64,000 nucleotides of DNA from Neoroseomonas lacus (GCF_014644535.1 NZ_BMKW01000018.1:1-64000), one strand, 5' to 3'; positions 35,408 through 43,886 are shown, numbered from the stretch's first letter. Numbers and translations: made by a program. Notes: generated by a model from the letters alone, not told the origin.

Positions 35408-36559
35408 ATGAGGATCGCCGCACTCGACTATCTCGGCGTCAACGTCACGCCGAAGACGAACTGGTCCTTCCTCCTGGTGCGCACCGATGACGGACGCAGT
35501 GGCATCGGCGAATGCACGTTGTCGAATCAGGAACCGCTGCTCGCCGCGGAGGCAGCCCGGCTCGCAGCGAATGTGGTTGGTGAGGACGCCGCCCATCGCA
35601 ACCGCATCGCGCGGCTGATCCCGCATGCGCCGGGCGGGCTCGTCGCCCATGCCGTGCTCTCGGCCTTCGAGCAGGCGTTGTGGGACCTCGCCGGGCAGGC
35701 GGCGGGGCAGCCGATCCACGCCATGCTGGGCGGTGCGCTGCGCGCATCCGTGCCGCTCTATGCCAACATCAATCGCGGAGCGAATCCGCGCACGCCGGAA
35801 GGTTTCGCGGCCGCCGCGACGCGCGCGGTGGCGGAGGGCTTCCGCGCCGTGAAGCTCGCACCCTTCGAGCCGCTGGTGTGGGAAGACGCGGCGGATGCAT
35901 CCCAGCGCGCGGCGTATGAGCAGGGTCTCGCACGGATCGCCGCGGTGCGCGCGGCGGTCGGGCGCGAGGTCGACATCATGGTCGATGCGCATTGGCGCTT
36001 CTCGCCCGGCGGCGCGGCGCGGCTGGTGCAGGATGTCGCGCCGTTCGGCCTGTTCTGGTTGGAATGTCCGGTCAGCGAAGCTAACCATCCGGCGATCCGC
36101 CGCCTGCGCTCCATGGCCAATGATCGCGGCATGCGACTGGCGGGTGCCGAAACGCTGGCCGGCCTCGGCGCCTATCGTGCGTTGATCGAGGCGGGCTGCT
36201 ACGACGTGCTGATGCCAGACATCAAATATGCCGGCGGGCACGAGGAGATCCGGCGCATCGCCGCCCTCGCCCAGACCGCCGGCGTCGAGATCGCGCCGCA
36301 CAATCCGACCGGGCCGATCTGCCACGCGCATTCGGTGCATCTGTGCGCCACCATCCCGAACCTGCTGCCGCTCGAAGTGCAGTTCGGCGAGACGGATCGC
36401 TTCTTCACTCTCGTCAGCGGCCACGATCTGCGATTTGCGCATGGTGCGGCGACGCTGGCCGATACGTCCGGCCTCGGCAGCATGATCGACCATGCCGGGG
36501 CGCGGCTGACGCCGTGGCAGCCGATGCCGAAACCCTGGCTCGATCCACGGCTGGGCTGA
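35408..36559 (+). CDS. Mandelate racemase/muconate lactonizing enzyme family (enolase superfamily)
   Basis: A 383-residue TIM-barrel enzyme. The N-terminal capping domain ends near residue 125 (HAMLGGALRASVPLYANIN). A Lys in FRAVKLAPFEP near 155 and the acidic metal ligands in DIMVDAHWRFSPGGA, FWLECPVSEAN and LAGAETLAG give the D-E-E metal triad, with a basic His in EIAPHNPTGP near 300. The pattern matches galactonate dehydratase or related acid-sugar dehydratases. It starts one base after the receptor stop and ends overlapping the transporter by one base. Substrate unknown; probably an acid sugar or hydroxy acid. Confidence 0.9.
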   Translation: MRIAALDYLGVNVTPKTNWSFLLVRTDDGRSGIGECTLSNQEPLLAAEAARLAANVVGEDAAHRNRIARLIPHAPGGLVAHAVLSAFEQALWDLAGQAAGQPIHAMLGGALRASVPLYANINRGANPRTPEGFAAAATRAVAEGFRAVKLAPFEPLVWEDAADASQRAAYEQGLARIAAVRAAVGREVDIMVDAHWRFSPGGAARLVQDVAPFGLFWLECPVSEANHPAIRRLRSMANDRGMRLAGAETLAGLGAYRALIEAGCYDVLMPDIKYAGGHEEIRRIAALAQTAGVEIAPHNPTGPICHAHSVHLCATIPNLLPLEVQFGETDRFFTLVSGHDLRFAHGAATLADTSGLGSMIDHAGARLTPWQPMPKPWLDPRLG

Positions 36560-37464
36560 TGCCGATCTGGGTTGTCGCCACACTCCTGGCCGGTCTGTTC
36601 CAGACCTGGCGGACAGCGTTGCAGCAGAAGCTGCGCGGCCAGCTTTCCGTCAATGCCGCCGCCGTCGTGCGCTACCTATACGGCGTGCCGGTGGGGATGC
36701 TGTTCGTCACGCTGTATCTGGCGCTGATCGGCGGCAGCCTGTCGTCGCCGAGCTGGACCTACCTGCTGTACTGCGTGCTCGGCGGCTTCGGGCAGATCAT
36801 CGGCACCAACCTGCTGATCATGTCCTTCGGGCATCGCGGCTTCGCCGTCGGCACCGCCTATTCCAAGACCGAGGCGGTGCAGGCGGCGTTCATCGCGCTG
36901 ATCTTCCTGGGCGAGTCCTTCCATGCGCTGGCCTGGCTCGGCATCGCGGTGTCGGTGGGCGGGACACTGTATCTGTCCATGGCTGGGCGGGTCGCCTCGC
37001 TGCGCGATGTGCTGGCGGCGACGGTGCAGCCGGCTGCCTTGCTCGGGCTCGGCGCGGGCCTCGCCTTCGCGCTCTGCGCGCTCGCCATCCGCGCGGCGAC
37101 GCAGTCGCTGGATGGAACCGACCCGACGCTGCGCGCACTGGAGACGCTCGTCGTCATCAACATGATGCAGACGCTGATGCAGGGGAGCTGGCTGGTGGCG
37201 ACGGAGCGTTCCTCGATCCCGGCGCTGTTCCGGACCTGGCGGTCGTCCTCGCAGGTGGGCGTGCTGTCGGCCTGCGGGTCGGCCTGTTGGTTCACCGGCT
37301 TCGCCTATGCGCCCGTCGCGCTGGTGCGCGCGGTCGGACAGATCGAGATCCTGTTCACCCTGCTGTTCAGCCGCTTCTTCCTGCATGAGCGGATGAAGCG
37401 CAGCGACATCATCGGCGCGTTGACGGTGGTGGCGGGGGTGGTGCTGGTGCTGCTGGGGCGTTGA
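36559..37464 (+). CDS. EamA/DMT-superfamily transporter
   Basis: A 301-residue integral membrane protein with about ten helices in two EamA repeats (residues ~1-140 and ~155-300). Helix-end motifs include TWRTALQQKLRG near residue 15, AYSKTEAVQAAFIALIFLGE near 95 and GQIEILFTLLFSRFFLHE near 265. It is probably an exporter of a metabolite. Its ATG overlaps the upstream stop by one base, which places it in the same operon as the enolase-superfamily gene. Cargo unknown. Confidence 0.88.
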   Translation: MPIWVVATLLAGLFQTWRTALQQKLRGQLSVNAAAVVRYLYGVPVGMLFVTLYLALIGGSLSSPSWTYLLYCVLGGFGQIIGTNLLIMSFGHRGFAVGTAYSKTEAVQAAFIALIFLGESFHALAWLGIAVSVGGTLYLSMAGRVASLRDVLAATVQPAALLGLGAGLAFALCALAIRAATQSLDGTDPTLRALETLVVINMMQTLMQGSWLVATERSSIPALFRTWRSSSQVGVLSACGSACWFTGFAYAPVALVRAVGQIEILFTLLFSRFFLHERMKRSDIIGALTVVAGVVLVLLGR

Positions 37465-37635
37465 CATGGGGTTCTCGCCCCGTGCGGGGCTTCATGGACG
37501 GTGCTTCGCAACGTCCATCGATGCGGCGTTCGGCAGCCGCAACGCTCTGCCAGGTATCGCGACATGTCGGCCCGCGTGAATCGAAGCGTTCGGCCGTTGG
37601 CATGAGGCAAGGCGATCGGGCGCGCGCGGCGCCGT

Positions 37636-38856
37636 TCAGCGTCGCCGGGCGATCGGGATGAGAGGCAGCACCAGCGCGGCGTTCACCACCGCTGCGCCGA
37701 ACAGCACCAGCAGCGTCCCGGACGGCCCCAGCCTGTACAGCAGCCAGGTCCCGAGCAGCGGCGCCACAGCCGTGGCCAGCAGCGTCGGCAGTGCGAGACG
37801 ACCCATCAGGATCGCGTAGCCCTCACGCCCGAACATCGCCAGCGGCACGGTCCCGCGCGCGATGGAGCGGATGCCGCTGCCCATGCCGTAGAGGATGATG
37901 CCAGCGGCCGCGACATCGCTGACACCCACCATGACCAGGATGCCAACCACCACCAGGACGGTGGACGCCACCAGGCTCCAGATCGGATGCGTCCGGCGGC
38001 CGAACACCATCTCCAGGATGCGTCCGCCGACCTGGCTGGGACCGATCAGCGCGCCGAGGCCGACGGCGGCGGCCAGCGTCAGACCCTGCGCCTGCAGCAG
38101 AGTGGGCAACTGCACGGCGATGACGGTCATTGTCGCATAGGCCAGGGTGAAGCCCGCCGCGAGGAGCAGGAATGGCAGGCGTTGATCCGCGCGCAGGCTG
38201 CCGGCGGCTGGCGCGCCCACGGTCTTCGGGACAAGTGCACTCGGCACCTCGCGCGGCAGGCCGAACAGATACAGCGGCAGCACCACGGCGGCATGAATCG
38301 CGGCATAGGCCAGGCAGGTGCCGCGCCAGCCCAGGGTCTCGGCAAGCACGGCCGTGAGCGGCCAACAGACGGTGCTGGCGAAGCCGCCGAACAGCGTGAC
38401 CTGGGTGATGGCCGGCCGGGCTTCCTCCCCATACAGCCGCCCCAGCGTCGAGAAGGCCGGGTCGTACAACCCCGCGCCCATGCCGGCACCGATCACGACC
38501 CAGCAGGCGACGAAGACTGGCAGTGTAGGGGCCAAGCCAAGGCCGATCAGGCCGATGCACAGCAGGATCGCGCTGGCGGCCAGCACGGGCCGGCCGCCAC
38601 GACGCTCAATAATATGGCCGATGCGGGGCGAGACGAGACCGGAGACCAGCAGGCCGACGGACAGCGCCCCGAATACCCAGGCGAGCGACCACCCGGTATC
38701 GGCCGCAATCGGGCCGGCCAGGAGCGACAGGAGGTAGTAGGACGATCCCCAGGCCAGGATCTGGGCGACGCCGATCGCCGACACGACCGTCCATCGCGGA
38801 CGCGGCGTGGCGGCTTCGGCCGCGCACTCTCGCCCAAGGCTGCGGGCGAGGCTCAC
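37636..38856 (-). CDS. MFS transporter, likely metalloid/anion exporter in the ars island
   Basis: A 406-residue 12-helix major facilitator. AIGVAQILAWGSSYYLLSLL opens helix 1; the loop 2-3 region reads SPRIGHIIERRGGRPVL. The start is GTG at 38856, overlapping the stop of the upstream oxidoreductase by 4 bp (GTGA), so the two are coupled. The frame stays open upstream, but that is the antisense-like reading of the other gene. Its coupling to a flavin oxidoreductase and its placement beside arsR/arsP-type genes suggest arsenite or organoarsenical efflux (ArsK- or ArsJ-like); this is inference, as MFS sequence alone does not show the cargo. Confidence 0.82.
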   Translation of the reverse strand: MSLARSLGRECAAEAATPRPRWTVVSAIGVAQILAWGSSYYLLSLLAGPIAADTGWSLAWVFGALSVGLLVSGLVSPRIGHIIERRGGRPVLAASAILLCIGLIGLGLAPTLPVFVACWVVIGAGMGAGLYDPAFSTLGRLYGEEARPAITQVTLFGGFASTVCWPLTAVLAETLGWRGTCLAYAAIHAAVVLPLYLFGLPREVPSALVPKTVGAPAAGSLRADQRLPFLLLAAGFTLAYATMTVIAVQLPTLLQAQGLTLAAAVGLGALIGPSQVGGRILEMVFGRRTHPIWSLVASTVLVVVGILVMVGVSDVAAAGIILYGMGSGIRSIARGTVPLAMFGREGYAILMGRLALPTLLATAVAPLLGTWLLYRLGPSGTLLVLFGAAVVNAALVLPLIPIARRR

Positions 38857-40250
38857 TCGGCGGGCTCTGCCGCGACGCGGGCCTGGTTCGCCCTGGACCC
38901 GCAGCACGGCGCATCGGCCGCGAGTTCCGGCTTCGGCGCGCAGCACGCGCCTTGCGGTGTCGCGGGCGTGCAGCAGGCGGCCGCCGCGGCAGGCGAGCGG
39001 TCGGTCGAGCAAACGCCGGTCTCCGGCAGCACCAGTTCAACCCGGCGGGCGGCCGCGACATCGCCCGCCAGGAAGGCGGCGATCGAGCGGACCTGCTCAT
39101 GGCCGGTCGCCAGCAGGAAGGTGGGCGCGCGGCCGTAGCTCTTCATGCCCGCGATATAGAAGCCCGTTTCCGGGTGGCGCAGTTCGGCTTCGCCATGCGG
39201 CCGGACCGTCCCGCAGGAATGCAGGTTGGGGTCGATCAGCGGCGCCAGTGCGGGTGTTGCCTCCACCGCGGGGTCAAGGCCAAGGCGGATTTCGCGCAGG
39301 AAGGAGAGGTCCGGCCGGAAGCCTGTCGCGACGATCATGCGATCGGCCTGCGCGGTCGTCACGCGACCGTCCTGCCGACCGGCGACGATGAGCGCGCCGT
39401 CCGCCGTCGTAATGCGATCGATCAGGAAGGGGGCAAGCGCGGTCACCGACCCGTCCTCGACGAGCGCCTGCGCTCGCGCGCCGAGTTCGCCGCGCTGCGT
39501 CAGCCCGTCGCGCGCACCGCCCCCGAAATTGACCGCGCCGAGTGGGCGGCGGAAGGCCCACAGGATCCGCGTGCCGGGTGCACTCCTTGCCAAGGCGACG
39601 AGGTCGAGCACCGCATTCATCGCCGAATGTCCGGCGCCGACGACGAGCGTCGCGCGGCCGGCATAGGCACTGCGATCAGCGCCGAGTACGTCGGGGATGC
39701 CGTAGGCGATGCGGTCGGCCTGGGCGATTTCGCCTGGCGCCGGCATGCCGTGGCTGCCCGCCGGGTTCGGTGCGTGCCAAGTGCCCGAACAGTCGATGAC
39801 GGCGCGCGCCTCGATCGCCTGGATGCCGCAGCAGGTCTCGACATGCAGGACGAACGGGGCGGCGTCGCGCCCATCGCCGTCGTGCAGGCGGCCGAAATCA
39901 CGGCGCGCGACGCCGACCACGCGCGCGCCGGTGCGGATACGCCCGCGCAGGGCGGCCGTGGCGGCGAGCGGCGCAAGGTAGCGATCCAGGATGTCGCCGC
40001 CGGTCGGATAGGCATCAGGGTCGGGCGCGACCCAGCCTTCGGCTGCGAGCAAGGTGCGCGCGGCGGCATCCGTGTTGAAGGCCCAGGGCGAGAACATGCG
40101 CACATGCCGCCAGGCGCGGACCGCGTGGCCGACCTCGGCACCGGCCTCCAGCACCAGCGGCTCTACCGCGCGCGCGAGCAATTGCGCGGCGGCGGCGAGG
40201 CCGACCGGGCCGGCACCAATGACCGCAACGGGGAGAGGGGATTGGGTCAT
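38853..40250 (-). CDS. FAD-dependent oxidoreductase with Cys-Cys-rich C-terminal tail (ArsO-like)
   Basis: A 465-residue flavoprotein monooxygenase-like protein. FAD dinucleotide fold AVIGAGPVGLAAAAQLLA near residue 10, a second NAD(P) fold LVVGAGHSAMNAVLDLV near 205, and ATGFRPDLSFLREI near 330. After residue ~405 comes an added tail with Cys414 and Cys pairs at 426-427, 436-437 and 449-450. ArsO-type enzymes occur in ars operons, and vicinal cysteines bind trivalent arsenic, so redox chemistry on a metalloid is a plausible role. The ATG at 40250 has AGGAAA just upstream. Confidence 0.85.
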   Translation of the reverse strand: MTQSPLPVAVIGAGPVGLAAAAQLLARAVEPLVLEAGAEVGHAVRAWRHVRMFSPWAFNTDAAARTLLAAEGWVAPDPDAYPTGGDILDRYLAPLAATAALRGRIRTGARVVGVARRDFGRLHDGDGRDAAPFVLHVETCCGIQAIEARAVIDCSGTWHAPNPAGSHGMPAPGEIAQADRIAYGIPDVLGADRSAYAGRATLVVGAGHSAMNAVLDLVALARSAPGTRILWAFRRPLGAVNFGGGARDGLTQRGELGARAQALVEDGSVTALAPFLIDRITTADGALIVAGRQDGRVTTAQADRMIVATGFRPDLSFLREIRLGLDPAVEATPALAPLIDPNLHSCGTVRPHGEAELRHPETGFYIAGMKSYGRAPTFLLATGHEQVRSIAAFLAGDVAAARRVELVLPETGVCSTDRSPAAAAACCTPATPQGACCAPKPELAADAPCCGSRANQARVAAEPAE

Positions 40251-40261
40251 CGCTTTCCTCA

Positions 40262-40282
40262 TTGATGCATAGATGATTGATG
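40262..40282. promoter_or_regulatory. Candidate PadR-type site between padR and the oxidoreductase gene
   Basis: TTGATG at 40262-40267 and again at 40277-40282, with ATGCAT nearby, in an AT-rich patch just upstream of the oxidoreductase ATG. The same TTGATG and ATGCAT words occur in the palindrome at 40747-40769, so one regulator may bind both. Confidence 0.4.
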
Positions 40283-40315
40283 TATATGCGCGCGGAAAAA
40301 TGGGCCGGTCTTGCC

Positions 40316-40732
40316 TCAGCACTTCGTCTTGCAGGCGCCGGCGCGGTCGGCCGCCGCGAAGGCGCGGCCGGTGTCCTGCAGGGCGGCGGTCGCATCCATC
40401 CAGGCATCGAGCGCCACGCGGAACGCGCTGCGGCCCGCATCGGTGAGTTCATAGACGCGGCGTTGGCGCCCCTGAACGACCTCCTCGGTCACGGTCAGGA
40501 ATCCGCCAGCCTCGAACTCCCGCAGCACCGGATAGATGGTGCCCTCCGTGGGCGAGCAGCAGCCGCCGGTTACCCGATCGACCGCGCGCGCCACGTCGTA
40601 GCCGTGCATCGGCCCCTCATGCAGGACACGCAGGATGAAGAACTTCGACAGGCCCATCTTGATCGTGCCCGCCCAATAGTCGCGGGAGGCGAAGTCAACA
40701 CGGGGTACGGGAACGGAGCGGAGGGGCTTCAT
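40316..40732 (-). CDS. PadR-family regulator with vicinal cysteines
   Basis: A 138-residue PadR protein: winged helix at residues ~25-100 (GLSKFFILRVLHEGPMHGYDVARA, then EGTIYPVLREFEAGGFL) and a C-terminal dimer helix. In the recognition region it has Cys58-Cys59 (TGGCCSPTEG), and the last residues are CKTKC (134, 138). Such cysteines could sense soft metals or trivalent arsenic by thiol binding; this is inference. A TTG codon lies 9 bp upstream in frame, but the ATG at 40732 is used. It heads the left arm of the island. Confidence 0.85.
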   Translation of the reverse strand: MKPLRSVPVPRVDFASRDYWAGTIKMGLSKFFILRVLHEGPMHGYDVARAVDRVTGGCCSPTEGTIYPVLREFEAGGFLTVTEEVVQGRQRRVYELTDAGRSAFRVALDAWMDATAALQDTGRAFAAADRAGACKTKC

Positions 40733-40746
40733 ACCTTCCAAATATA

Positions 40747-40769
40747 CCTTGATGGTCGATGCATCAAGG
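40747..40769. promoter_or_regulatory. Inverted repeat at the padR promoter
   Basis: CCTTGATG and its exact reverse complement CATCAAGG flank a 7-bp spacer (GTCGATG). It lies 15 bp upstream of the padR ATG, within the likely promoter. PadR regulators bind dyads of this sort, so autorepression is plausible. Confidence 0.6.
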
Positions 40770-41031
40770 GGAATATCCTATGATGCGATAGCGTTTGATC
40801 CAAAGGGTCCCAGGCTTGTCGGGCCGTCAAGGCCCGGTCCCATGAACCCCCCCCCCGGCCGCGATCGGCGCGGGTATCCTGGTTTCCGCCCCGGCCGCGG
40901 ATCATTTCCATGGCGTCGTCGGAGCGCGAACTGGGCAGGCGGCGATCCTGCGAGGCCTGCCGCATCGACGCCCGGATTGACAGGCGCAGCTCATAAATGC
41001 GTATATGCGGATGAACGGATGCGCCGCCGCC

Positions 41032-41328
41032 ATGAACGATGCCGTCGAACTCCTCGCCGCCCTGGCCGACCCGACCCGCCTTGCCGCATTGCGGCTGCTG
41101 CGTGACTCGCACGAGCACTGCGTCTGCGAACTGATGGAACGGCTCGGCGCCAGCCAGTCGCGCATGTCCCGCCACATGGCGACGCTGCGCCATGCCGGCC
41201 TCGTGGTGGATCGTCGCGACGCGCAATGGGTGCGCTACCGGCTGAACCCCAAGCTGGCGCCCGAGGCGCGGCGCCTGCTTGATGCCGCCCTCGACCTACG
41301 CGCCGCCCCAGAAAGGAACGCCGCATGA
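41032..41328 (+). CDS. ArsR/SmtB-family metalloid-sensing repressor
   Basis: A 98-residue ArsR protein. ALADPTRLAALRLL opens the winged helix; the metalloid-binding pair Cys30 and Cys32 is in EHCVCELMERLGASQSRMSR, the classic CVC motif. It would release DNA when trivalent arsenic or antimony binds. ATGs at 41005 and 41011 are also in frame, but 41032 matches the usual ArsR N-terminus. ATGCG repeats just before it (40998-41009) may belong to the operator. Its stop overlaps the permease start. Confidence 0.92.
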   Translation: MNDAVELLAALADPTRLAALRLLRDSHEHCVCELMERLGASQSRMSRHMATLRHAGLVVDRRDAQWVRYRLNPKLAPEARRLLDAALDLRAAPERNAA

Positions 41329-42368
41329 GCGCAACCACCGAACGCGCCCCCTCGACGCTGCCCTGGGTCGCGGGCATGGCGGCCGGGATCGCAGCCTGGG
41401 CCGGCCTGTACAGCTTGCTCGTCCCCTTCTCGAACTGGCTCGTGTCGTTGCTGCCGGTCGATCGGCAATCGCAATTGGGCGAGGCCATCGCATTCTTCTT
41501 CTATGACGTGCCGAAGATGCTGCTGCTGCTCACGCTCGTGGTCTTCGCCATGGGCGTGGTGCGCAGCTTCTTCTCGCCCGAACGCACCCGAGCGATGCTT
41601 GCCGGCAAGCACGAGGGAATCGGCAACGCGATGGCCGCCTCGCTCGGCATCGTCACGCCCTTCTGTTCCTGCTCGGCGGTGCCGTTGTTCATCGGCTTCG
41701 TCTCGGCGGGCGTGCCCCTCGGCGTCACCTTCTCCTTTCTGATCGCCGCACCCATGGTGAACGAGGTGGCGCTCGGCCTGCTCTTCGTTCTGCTGGGCTG
41801 GCAGGTCGCGCTGACCTATCTCGCCTTCGGCCTTGCCATCGCCATCGTCGCCGGCTGGGTGATCGGGAAGCTGAAGCTGGAGGGCTGGCTCGAGCCCTGG
41901 GTGCTGAAGATCCACGCCGGCGCCGTGGACCTGCCCGAGGCGACCACCACCTGGCCTGACCGCATCCGTGCCGGGCTGGACGCGGTGCGAGAGATCGTCG
42001 GCCGCGTCTGGTACTGGATCATCGCCGGCATCGCCGCCGGCGCCCTCATCCATGGCTACGCGCCGGAGGAGTTGCTCGCCTCCATCATGGGCAAGGACGC
42101 CTGGTGGTCGGTGCCCGCGGCCGTGCTCATCGGCATCCCGATGTATTCGAACGCCGCCGGCATCATTCCGGTGGTCGAGGCGCTGCTCGGCAAGGGTGCG
42201 GCGCTCGGCACCGTGCTGGCCTTCATGATGAGCGTGATCGCGCTGTCGCTGCCGGAGATGATCATCCTGCGCAAGGTGCTGTCGGTGAAGCTTATCGCGG
42301 TGTTCGTGGCCGTGGTCGGCAGCGGCATCCTCGCCGTGGGCTTCCTGTTCAACCTGCTGTTCGCCTGA
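41325..42368 (+). CDS. ArsP-type organoarsenical/metal permease
   Basis: A 347-residue permease of the PF03773 family with about eight membrane helices in two halves. The hallmark TPFCSCSAVPLFIGF (Cys114, Cys116) sits in one half, and GIPMYSNAAGIIP in the other. ArsP proteins expel trivalent methyl- or aromatic arsenicals; related members have been called Cu/Zn or sulfite permeases. The ATG overlaps the arsR stop by 4 bp, so the two form an operon. Arsenical efflux is the best guess given the partners. Confidence 0.9.
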   Translation: MSATTERAPSTLPWVAGMAAGIAAWAGLYSLLVPFSNWLVSLLPVDRQSQLGEAIAFFFYDVPKMLLLLTLVVFAMGVVRSFFSPERTRAMLAGKHEGIGNAMAASLGIVTPFCSCSAVPLFIGFVSAGVPLGVTFSFLIAAPMVNEVALGLLFVLLGWQVALTYLAFGLAIAIVAGWVIGKLKLEGWLEPWVLKIHAGAVDLPEATTTWPDRIRAGLDAVREIVGRVWYWIIAGIAAGALIHGYAPEELLASIMGKDAWWSVPAAVLIGIPMYSNAAGIIPVVEALLGKGAALGTVLAFMMSVIALSLPEMIILRKVLSVKLIAVFVAVVGSGILAVGFLFNLLFA

Positions 42369-42380
42369 GGAGGGCGTGTG

Positions 42381-42614
42381 ATGAAGGACGTGAAGGTGCT
42401 CGGGCCGGGCTGCGCCAGGTGCAAGGCGACCACCGAGGTGATCGCCGCGGTGGTGAAGGACACCGGCGCCGCGGTGACGCTCGGCAAGGTCGAGGACATG
42501 CGCGAGATCGTGGGCTACGGCGTGATGTCCACCCCCGCCGTGGTGGTGGACGGCAAGGTGGTGCATGCCGGCTCCGTGCCGGGCCGTGCGATGGTCGAGG
42601 GCTGGCTGAAATGA
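42381..42614 (+). CDS. Thioredoxin-like small redox-active disulfide protein
   Basis: A 77-residue thioredoxin-fold protein with the redox motif Cys11-Ala-Arg-Cys14 (GPGCARC) and a cis-Pro loop VMSTPAVVVDGKV near residue 50. Such proteins are commonly encoded beside ArsP-type permeases. It may deliver electrons or the metalloid to the permease or the rhodanese. AGGAGG precedes the ATG at 42381; a GTG three bases earlier is the alternative. The stop overlaps the next start. Confidence 0.9.
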   Translation: MKDVKVLGPGCARCKATTEVIAAVVKDTGAAVTLGKVEDMREIVGYGVMSTPAVVVDGKVVHAGSVPGRAMVEGWLK

Positions 42615-43069
42615 GTGCACCCGCGAGAAAGGACCTCCCCGAGGCCCGCGAGGTCTGCCCGACGACCTCCCGCCGCCTGTTGGCCGAAGGCGCATTGCTG
42701 GTCGATGTGCGGGAAGCGGCGGAGGTGAACCAACGCGCTTTCGCGGGGTGCGAGCAGCTGCGCATTCCGCTCAGCGAGTTCGAACATCGCTGGGCCGAGA
42801 TCCCGCGCGACCGGGACGTGATTCTCGCCTGCGCGGTCGGGCAGCGGAGCCTGAAGGCCACCTATTACCTGATGTACCAGGGCTATGACCGGGTGATGAA
42901 CATGCAGCACGGGCTGCAACGCTGGGCCGCGCGCGGCTTCCCCGTGACCGGCGATGCCGTGGGCGCGCCGATGGCGGCGGACGGCTGTTGCGGCGGCGCC
43001 GAGCCAGCCACCGAGGCGTCGGCCTGCTGTGATACCGCGAAGGCGCCCGCCTCGGGCTGCTGTTGCTGA
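42611..43069 (+). CDS. Rhodanese-domain protein with Cys-rich tail
   Basis: A 152-residue protein. Residues ~15-115 form a rhodanese domain with catalytic Cys74 in LACAVGQRS. The tail after residue 120 carries Cys pairs at 126-127 and 139-140 and a terminal Cys150-151-152. Rhodaneses move sulfane sulfur; the added thiols look suited to binding a soft metalloid. It is the last gene of the arsR arm and overlaps the upstream gene by 4 bp. The tail is similar in kind to that of the divergent oxidoreductase. Confidence 0.9.
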   Translation: MSAPARKDLPEAREVCPTTSRRLLAEGALLVDVREAAEVNQRAFAGCEQLRIPLSEFEHRWAEIPRDRDVILACAVGQRSLKATYYLMYQGYDRVMNMQHGLQRWAARGFPVTGDAVGAPMAADGCCGGAEPATEASACCDTAKAPASGCCC

Positions 43070-43426
43070 CGATCTCGCCGCGGCGCCGTCGAGAGCGTCC
43101 GAGACCGATCCGCCCGAGGGCATGATCCGGCTCGACCTCGCGGCGGCGCTGCCGGATGCGCCCCATGGGCGCTGGGCGCTGGGCGATCAGCGCGATCTGG
43201 AAGAAGCGGAATTGCAACGCGAACAGCCGCTGGCAGATCAACCCGTGCTTCCGCCGGCCCTGCATCCCGATCTGGCGGATGTCCATGCCAACCGGGGGCA
43301 CCGTGCTGCCGACCGCGGTCGATGGAGGCGGTACCCTTCCAACCTCGACCCCTCATATCAACGGCCGGATAATTCGGCCGCCGGTATCCGCTTCGTCACT
43401 CCCTCGGACGCGTCGTGCCGCCGGAA
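43070..43426. other. Intergenic stretch without a convincing gene
   Basis: About 357 bp between convergent genes (rhodanese, plus; NIPSNAP protein, minus). Short open frames exist on both strands, including one reading MIRLDLAAALPDAPHGRWAL and an overlapping reverse one, but none has a ribosome site or a recognised domain. It may be a decayed gene remnant. Confidence 0.35.
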
Positions 43427-43753
43427 TTACTTGCCCAGCGCCGCGAAGAACGGCGCCGGCTTCACGATGCGGTTCTCCATCTTCACCAGCATCCCGCGCT
43501 TGGCGACCTCAGCGAGATAATCCGCCCAGGCGGGGTCTGCCGCCATCGCCGCGCGGCGCCGCTCGCGATCCGCCTGGTCCTCATAGCCCCACATGTGGAC
43601 GACGGTGTTCAACGACCCTTCGATCGTCGTGTACCAGCCGACGCAGTTGCCGAGGTGCTTCTGCTGCAGCGGCCAGCCCATCTTTTCGTAGAGCTCGACG
43701 AACTCCGCCACGCGGTTGGGCAGGCAGGTGTAGATGCGCAGGTCGACGATCAT
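43427..43753 (-). CDS. NIPSNAP-family protein
   Basis: A 108-residue ferredoxin-like alpha/beta barrel of the NIPSNAP family. IVDLRIYTCLPNRVAEFVELYE at the start and VHMWGYEDQADRERRRAAM in the middle are typical. Family members act as small dimeric enzymes or binding proteins of uncertain role, often near catabolic or transport genes. GGAGAA lies at good spacing before the ATG at 43753. It lies upstream on the same strand of no close partner in this direction. Confidence 0.85.
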   Translation of the reverse strand: MIVDLRIYTCLPNRVAEFVELYEKMGWPLQQKHLGNCVGWYTTIEGSLNTVVHMWGYEDQADRERRRAAMAADPAWADYLAEVAKRGMLVKMENRIVKPAPFFAALGK

Positions 43754-43886
43754 GGTCGGCTTCTCCTTCAAGGCGCGCCAGCATGTCCTGCCGGGCGCGA
43801 TCGGGGAAGCGCTTCGCCGGCCGTCGTGAACGGCGGCAGCGCCGCCGCTGGACCTCGACCGGATCCAGCGGCGAGTGGATCGGGGT

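Noticed and set aside
40847-40856. A run of ten C in the padR-arsR gap
   Set aside because: It may be a sequencing length artefact and has no clear role; no feature assigned.
40998-41010. ATGCG direct repeats just upstream of arsR as an operator
   Set aside because: Direct rather than inverted, and the ArsR start is uncertain here, so mentioned with the gene but not called a site.
43070-43426. Possible genes on either strand after the rhodanese
   Set aside because: Frames are short, lack a ribosome site and contradict each other; at best a decayed remnant.
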